Below are positions 40,058 through 43,876 of a stretch of 43,876 nt of DNA, piece by piece. Position 1 is the first letter of the stretch; every line of letters starts with the position of its first letter. The position numbers were made by a program, and so were the translations under genes. The notes under the pieces were generated by a model. That model made no database searches. It was not told where the DNA came from and saw nothing but the letters and a program-made list of their open reading frames with translations. Origin of the DNA: Deltaproteobacteria bacterium (GTDB lineage Bacteria > Desulfobacterota > Syntrophia > Syntrophales > UBA5619). Where the stretch lies: assembly GCA_026388345.1 (NCBI GenBank), contig JAPLJY010000144.1, positions 1 to 43,876 on the forward strand, written 5' to 3'.

Positions 40058-41350
40058 TTAACGATAGGTCTTCAGGACCCGCTCGGCCTGTCCCTGGGCG
40101 CCCGTCAGGGCATCCTTGGCCGACTTGCCGCCGGTCAGGACACTCTGGATCGCGTCATCGAGGAACTTTTTGTTCCGGGCATTCTCGTGGGTGGCGAATT
40201 CGGCGATAGCATACTTGAACTGGTCGCGCGCCACGGCCGCCGCCGGGAATTCGGTGACATACTTCTTGAGCACATCGGTTTCATAGGCATCGGCACGGGT
40301 CGCCGTGTAGCCCGTGGCGATGGACCACTTGGCCGTCAGCTCCGGCTCGGTCATGAATTTGATCAACTTCAGGGCGGCCTTGCGCTCCTCGGCGGTCGCA
40401 CTTTTAAAGATGTAGAAGTTGCCGCCGCCGGTGGGGGAGCCGAGGCGTTTGGAGGCGGGCAGCATGCTCACGCCGAAGTCGAACTTCGCGCCGTCACGAA
40501 CCGCGGTGAGGTTCCCCGTCGTATGCCACATCATCGCCGTGGCGCCTTCGAGGAACTTCTGCCGCAGGGTGCCCCAGTCGATGGTCCCCTCGGGCATCAC
40601 CTTGTGCTTGACGGCCAGATCGCGCCAGAACTGCATGGCATCGACGACCGCCGGTTTGTCAAAGTAAGTCCGGTTGCCGTCCAGGTTCATCAGAACCTCG
40701 CCGTTCTGGATGCAGAGCGCCTGGAACATCCAATAGGCGTAACCGGTGGAGGGAATGTGGAGACCCCAGCGGGTCACGTTGCCGGAGGCGTCCTTCTTGG
40801 TCAGCTTCTGGGCCACGGCCACCATGTCTTTCCAGGTTGTGGGCGGCTTATTCGGGTCGAGGCCGGCCTCCTTGAAGGCCTCCTTGTTGTGGTACATCAC
40901 GATGGTGGAGCGCTGGAAGGGGATTCCCCAGATCTTGCCCTTGGCCTTGGAGTTTTCCATCAGGGCCGGATAGAAGGAGGCGAGCCATTTCTTGTCTTCC
41001 GCCGAGGTGGCAAACTCGTCGAAGGGAACGATGACGCCCTGGTCGATCAGCTCGAAGACGTCAATGGAGAACAGCACGCTCAACTGGACCGGCTGATTCG
41101 CCTTGAGCGCTGCCAGGGCCTTCACGCGGGTATCATCGTAGTTGCCGGCATAAACGGCCTTGACCTTGATGTCGGGGTTGGCCTTTTCAAAATCCGCAAT
41201 CATGTCGTCGATGACCTTCGTGATCGGCCCGCCGACGGCCACCGGGTAATACATGTTGAGGTTGACGGCCGCCTGGGCCGCCGTAACGCCCGCAAGCAGG
41301 AACGCCAGGGCGAACAGGGAAAGGAACGCTTTGGACAAACCCTTTTTCAT
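40058..41350 (-). CDS. ugpB: ABC sugar-type substrate-binding protein, UgpB-like
   Basis: A 430-residue periplasmic binding protein. Signal peptide 1-27 (MKKGLSKAFL, core LFALAFLLAGV, cleavage after AQA). The mature part begins AVNLNMYYPVAVGGPITKVI and has the family signatures DFEKANPDIKVKAVYAGNYDD and GIPFQRSTIVMYHNKEAF (each typical of COG1653 proteins). Strong ribosome binding site AAGGAGG. The closest well-known relative is the sn-glycerol-3-phosphate binding protein UgpB, but other sugars or phosphodiesters are possible; the decayed phosphoesterase at the operon end hints at phosphodiester use. Following the stop is an intrinsic terminator. Confidence 0.92.
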   Translation of the reverse strand: MKKGLSKAFLSLFALAFLLAGVTAAQAAVNLNMYYPVAVGGPITKVIDDMIADFEKANPDIKVKAVYAGNYDDTRVKALAALKANQPVQLSVLFSIDVFELIDQGVIVPFDEFATSAEDKKWLASFYPALMENSKAKGKIWGIPFQRSTIVMYHNKEAFKEAGLDPNKPPTTWKDMVAVAQKLTKKDASGNVTRWGLHIPSTGYAYWMFQALCIQNGEVLMNLDGNRTYFDKPAVVDAMQFWRDLAVKHKVMPEGTIDWGTLRQKFLEGATAMMWHTTGNLTAVRDGAKFDFGVSMLPASKRLGSPTGGGNFYIFKSATAEERKAALKLIKFMTEPELTAKWSIATGYTATRADAYETDVLKKYVTEFPAAAVARDQFKYAIAEFATHENARNKKFLDDAIQSVLTGGKSAKDALTGAQGQAERVLKTYR

Positions 41351-41387
41351 GTGATACCTCCTTAAGGTGATTTCCTTCTATCCCGGG

Positions 41388-42458
41388 TTACAAGGTCCTG
41401 CTGGTTGCGGTATGCTGCGATTCCCAACGCCGACCGGTTTCAGACTCGAAAAAATGGGTTTCGGCGGCCGGCCAGGTTACGTGGATCCGGTCTCCGGCCG
41501 CGAGGCGTACCTTGCCTTCCTGACGAACGATACATTCGGAACTGCCGATCTTACAGGTGATCAGGCTGTCCGCCCCCAGGTATTCAAAACCCACAACCTC
41601 GGCCAGAACGCCCGTGTCGGCCGGGTGCATCGTCTCGGGACGCACCCCCAGCGTCAACAACGGAAGGGAGCCGGCGGGGAATTCTGCCGCCAGGTGGGTC
41701 CGGAACCAGTCGGAGACATCGGCATCACGCAGGGAGAGCAGATTCATGGGCGGCGTGCCGATGAATCCGGCCGTGAAGCGAGTGGCAGGGCGGGCATAGA
41801 GCTCTTCGGGAGTCGCGATCTGCTCGACACGGCCGGCGTTGAGCAGGACGATCTTGTCGGCCATGGTCATTGCCTCGATCTGGTCGTGGGTGACGTAGAC
41901 CATCGTGATGCCCAGGCGCTGCTGGAGGGAACGGATCTCGCGGCGCATCTCGTGGCGGAGTTTGGCGTCGAGGTTGGACAGGGGCTCGTCCATCAGGCAG
42001 ACCGGTGCCTCGCTGACGATGGCCCGGCCCAGGGCGACGCGCTGCCGCTGTCCGCCGGAAAGCTCGGCCGGCTTGCGGTGCAGCAACTCTCCCAGTCCCA
42101 GGAGCTCCGCGACTCGGCCCATCCGGCGCTTGCGCTCCGCGGGATCCAGTCGTCGCACCTTCAGGCCGAAAACGATGTTTTCCTCGACGTTCAGATGGGG
42201 AAACAGGGCGTAGGACTGGAAAACCATGGAGATGTTGCGTTTGGCGGGCGGCAGTTGGGTCACATCCCGGCCGCCGATTTGGATGGCGCCCCCAGAGAGC
42301 GTCTCGAGACCGGCAATGAGACGGAGAATCGTGGATTTGCCGCATCCAGAAGGGCCAAGCATCACCAGCAGTTCACTCGCATCAGCGGTGCAGCTTACGC
42401 GATCCACCGCCTTAACCTTGCCCCAGGATTTGGAGATGTCATCCAGTTCAATCTGCAT
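41388..42458 (-). CDS. ugpC: ABC sugar-type ATPase, UgpC/MalK-like
   Basis: A 356-residue ATPase and first gene of the ugpCBAE operon. Walker A GPSGCGKST (35-43), Q-loop Gln81, signature LSGGQRQRVALGRA (133-146), Walker B CLMDEP (154-159), D-loop SNLDAK and switch His191. After residue 235 a MalK-type regulatory TOBE domain follows (GVRPETMHPADTG). The start at MQIELDDISKSWG is the family position; a longer frame to 42545 is unsupported. The ATPase binds UgpA/E from the cytoplasm. Confidence 0.94.
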   Translation of the reverse strand: MQIELDDISKSWGKVKAVDRVSCTADASELLVMLGPSGCGKSTILRLIAGLETLSGGAIQIGGRDVTQLPPAKRNISMVFQSYALFPHLNVEENIVFGLKVRRLDPAERKRRMGRVAELLGLGELLHRKPAELSGGQRQRVALGRAIVSEAPVCLMDEPLSNLDAKLRHEMRREIRSLQQRLGITMVYVTHDQIEAMTMADKIVLLNAGRVEQIATPEELYARPATRFTAGFIGTPPMNLLSLRDADVSDWFRTHLAAEFPAGSLPLLTLGVRPETMHPADTGVLAEVVGFEYLGADSLITCKIGSSECIVRQEGKVRLAAGDRIHVTWPAAETHFFESETGRRWESQHTATSRTL

Positions 42459-42582
42459 CCGACGTTTACCTATAATTTGGTTTTTTTCGGGCAGTACTAA
42501 AACAAATGAATGGCGGCTCGTTCGAAAGTGTTCTGTCCCTAACATTCACCCGCAAATTTGTCAAGGATGAACAGGGCTATTA

Positions 42583-42798
42583 TTGATAAGAATTTCCTTT
42601 TTCACGGTGAGAGCATATGAAGAAGGAACATCGGTAGAAGGGGATCATTCTGGTTGCCGATATTACTTCCTGATTACCTATGATTCTATCAAAGGTGAAA
42701 AGACTGACCAGGGGCGCTGGCGCTTCAAGGATGAAAATGTCGCCGTCGTCGAAAAAGGGGAAGTCATAAAGAAGAATATTGATCCAACGGATATTTAA
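42583..42798 (+). CDS. Small hypothetical protein
   Basis: A 71-residue protein with no known family. Composition is natural (RWRFKDENVAVVEKGEVI), hydrophilic and beta-rich. The start is uncertain: TTG at 42583 with AGGG upstream or GTG at 42607; no ATG is available in frame. It is followed directly by a strong terminator, which supports transcription. Antisense open frames here are less plausible. Confidence 0.5.
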   Translation: MIRISFFTVRAYEEGTSVEGDHSGCRYYFLITYDSIKGEKTDQGRWRFKDENVAVVEKGEVIKKNIDPTDI

Positions 42799-42814
42799 GG
42801 AGGTGTTTGACAAT

Positions 42815-42853
42815 TAAAGCCCCCTGGCGAATCGGTTTCGCCAGGGGGCTTTT
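42815..42853. terminator. Strong bidirectional intrinsic terminator
   Basis: AAAGCCCCCTGGCGAA (42816-42831) and its perfect complement TTCGCCAGGGGGCTTT (42837-42852) form a 16-base-pair stem with a five-base loop and T-rich edges on both strands. It lies between the rightward hypothetical gene and the leftward AtpZ-like gene. Confidence 0.92.
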
Positions 42854-42908
42854 GAAGGAGACAGATCTTATAAGACGTGTTTTAAAATTTCAAGTGCAGG
42901 CAACTGGA

Positions 42909-43148
42909 TCAAATCTCTTTTCGCCTTAGCCATGCCTCCTGATAAAGCCTGCCGATACACAGGATGATGGCCAGGAAAAACAACCCCAACATGAAAGTCG
43001 GCTCTGTGCCAAAGTACTGATCTATTCGGTATCCCATATGCAGGAACAGGAAGGAAGCAATGGCGATTACAAATCCCCAGGTGCTGATGACCATGATGTG
43101 CCGGTACTGATCATGAAAGGAGCCTGTTGTTTTTTTCAGTGTTGACAT
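42909..43148 (-). CDS. AtpZ/AtpI-like small membrane protein
   Basis: A 79-residue protein with two helices: VISTWGFVIAIASFLFLHMG and FMLGLFFLAIILCIGRLYQ, joined by YRIDQYFGTEPT. The pattern G-x-x-x-D-x-x-x-G-T-x-P between two helices is that of AtpI/AtpZ proteins, which assist assembly or magnesium supply of the F-ATPase rotor. No atp genes are beside it. AAGGAGG precedes the ATG. It lies 58 bases after the following gene on the same strand and probably forms a two-gene unit with it. Confidence 0.72.
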   Translation of the reverse strand: MSTLKKTTGSFHDQYRHIMVISTWGFVIAIASFLFLHMGYRIDQYFGTEPTFMLGLFFLAIILCIGRLYQEAWLRRKEI

Positions 43149-43206
43149 GATTCGTTCCTCCTTTCCCTTTTATATTGCTCAGTGTTACCGCTAAGTTTTT
43201 CTTCTG

Positions 43207-43482
43207 TTAGCCAACCAGATTCTTGATCTGATCGATAACGGGATTGGTGAAAAGAGCAATCAGCACGGTGTAGAGAGCAAAAGCTCCGGCGACCTCTCCC
43301 GTATAGATCTTCTCATACTTGTGCTTCAGGGAGACAATGAGCAGCCCGCCGACGATGAGGCACCCAAGCTGGAAGTATGGGAAGTTACCAACACCTGCCG
43401 CTGCATATTCTGCGAAAGCAAAAGTTCCCGTCAAAAGAACCACAACCATTGCCGCTATCATCGTTCCTAATGTCTTTTTCAT
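43207..43482 (-). CDS. Small membrane protein of unknown function
   Basis: A 91-residue protein. The N-terminal segment (MKKTLGTMIAAMVVVLLTGT) could be a signal peptide cleaved after AFA, or a first helix; further helices are NFPYFQLGCLIVGGLLIVSL and GAFALYTVLIALFTNPVI, with KHKYEKIYTGE between them. GGGGG lies nine bases before the ATG. I recall similar short proteins from sulfate reducers and syntrophs but cannot name a family. It is paired with the AtpZ-like gene. Confidence 0.72.
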   Translation of the reverse strand: MKKTLGTMIAAMVVVLLTGTFAFAEYAAAGVGNFPYFQLGCLIVGGLLIVSLKHKYEKIYTGEVAGAFALYTVLIALFTNPVIDQIKNLVG

Positions 43483-43747
43483 GATTTGTGTCCCCCTTTG
43501 TGTTTACTTACTTTTTGTTTCCGTTTTGCTTACTATAATGAAAAATGCATGCCAAACTTTGCGTGAAAGATTCAAAGACAGCTTAAGTGCCTGTATAGAC
43601 GTAATATAATTCAAGGAAGAACAGAACAGATGATCGATTTTTCAGGCCGGATGATGAGAGTTTCTTAATGAATCTTTAACATTGGTTGAAAGAAATGATT
43701 GAGAAGGGCTCTAAAATTGCTTGATTGATGGGTAGCAGAGACGGTCT
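43483..43747. other. Intergenic DNA between the small membrane-protein gene and the IS end
   Basis: No gene is supported. The segment is AT-rich and contains one weak sigma-54-like site on the minus strand (listed next) and then sequence leading to the insertion element. Confidence 0.5.
43539..43554 (-). promoter_or_regulatory. Weak sigma-54-like site upstream of the small membrane-protein gene
   Basis: On the minus strand TGGCATG-CATT-TTTCA matches the -24 element fully and the -12 element with one mismatch, at the nearly invariant G. It lies 57 bases upstream of the ATG. Without the G it may be inactive. Confidence 0.3.
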
Positions 43748-43761
43748 GGGAAAACTGGACA

Positions 43762-43791
43762 GTGACATAAGTGGCAAAGCTGCTCTATAAT
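43762..43791 (+). promoter_or_regulatory. Transposase promoter of the insertion sequence
   Basis: GTGACA (43762-43767), an 18-base spacer and a perfect TATAAT (43786-43791) lie 23 bases before the OrfA start, with AAAGGAG as ribosome binding site. Confidence 0.6.
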
Positions 43792-43813
43792 GACGCGGAA
43801 AGGAGCAGTGGAT

Positions 43814-43876
43814 ATGACAAAACGTACGAGAAGGAATCACGGGGCGACATTCAAGGCCAAGGTAGCAGTGGAGGCG
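43814..43876 (+). CDS. IS3-family transposase OrfA, N-terminus (3' truncated by window edge)
   Basis: Twenty-one codons are visible: MTKRTRRNHGATFKAKVAVE plus Ala. The pattern K-R-x-R-R-N-H-x-x-x-F-K-A-K-V-A is the usual start of IS3-family OrfA proteins, whose helix-turn-helix and leucine zipper follow. A programmed frameshift into OrfB would be expected beyond the window. GGAG lies upstream of the ATG. Confidence 0.78.
   Translation, partial: MTKRTRRNHGATFKAKVAVEA

Larger units (their letters stand above)
43748..43876 (+). mobile_element. Left end of an IS3-type insertion sequence (continues outside window)
   Basis: The segment from about TGGGAAAACTGGACAG contains a promoter and the first codons of a transposase OrfA. 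The left boundary is estimated from where the transposase promoter region begins; the terminal inverted repeat cannot be confirmed without the right end. Confidence 0.6.

Noticed and set aside
40187..41365. 392-codon open frame antisense to ugpB
   Set aside because: Shadow of a conserved binding-protein gene with a signal peptide on the other strand.
1..43876. CRISPR array, tRNA or rRNA genes, prophage
   Set aside because: No regularly spaced repeats, no cloverleaf-like sequence and no phage structural genes were noticed on reading both strands; a tRNA scan could not be run.

Overview
The window looks like a stretch of chromosome from an anaerobic member of the Desulfobacterota (former Deltaproteobacteria), most plausibly a Syntrophia-type organism. 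This is an inference from gene style: AHDFNN-type sensor kinases, a soluble-substrate lifestyle (liv, TTT and CUT1 importers, a CoA-transferase), an mtaB-rnc-radical SAM-era block, CheX-like proteins and typical intergenic repeats. No rRNA, tRNA or CRISPR array was seen.

Region 1 (1-7.8 kb, + strand) is signalling. It holds the tail of a chemoreceptor cut by the window edge, a hybrid histidine kinase, a second histidine kinase overlapping it by ATGA, and a sigma-54 activator of the NtrC type. Immediately downstream is an almost perfect sigma-54 promoter followed by a degenerate receiver protein, CheW and a complete chemoreceptor. The simplest reading is a two-kinase/one-activator system that controls expression of a chemosensory array component. 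Both receptor tails end in GDF(K/R)DF, which looks like a CheR tether.

Region 2 (7.8-12.8 kb, - strand) is housekeeping: mtaB, rnc, an Elp3-like radical SAM gene and era, preceded by a stand-alone receiver.

Region 3 (13-18.3 kb, + strand) is a GntR/FCD regulator, a tripartite tricarboxylate transporter (tctC, tctB, tctA) and an alpha/beta hydrolase. The intergenic DNA is AT-rich and palindromic, and a broken second tctC tail lies between tctC and tctB. It reads as a regulated uptake-and-hydrolysis cassette.

Region 4 (18.7-27.2 kb) is mixed: a SemiSWEET transporter, a 1211-residue AsmA/DUF748 protein, a CDF metal transporter, a metallophosphoesterase, a DUF2784 membrane protein, an SDR, a REP-like palindrome, a small Cys-rich protein and the stub of a terC gene.

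Region 5 (27.2-35.8 kb, + strand) is a full livKHMGF operon with a strong promoter, then a separately promoted long CoA-transferase and a B12-type radical SAM protein.

Region 6 (36-38.3 kb) has lexA, with a GAAC-N4-GTTC operator inside its own promoter and an apparently leaderless start, then a small conserved protein, and a convergent CheX-coiled-coil protein.

Region 7 (38-42.5 kb, - strand) is a ugpC-B-A-E type ABC importer whose last gene has decayed to a frameshifted metallophosphoesterase fragment. An intra-operon terminator follows ugpB.

Region 8 (42.6-43.9 kb) has a small hypothetical gene, a strong bidirectional terminator, an AtpZ/AtpI-like gene with a small membrane-protein partner, and the left end of an IS3-type insertion sequence running off the window.
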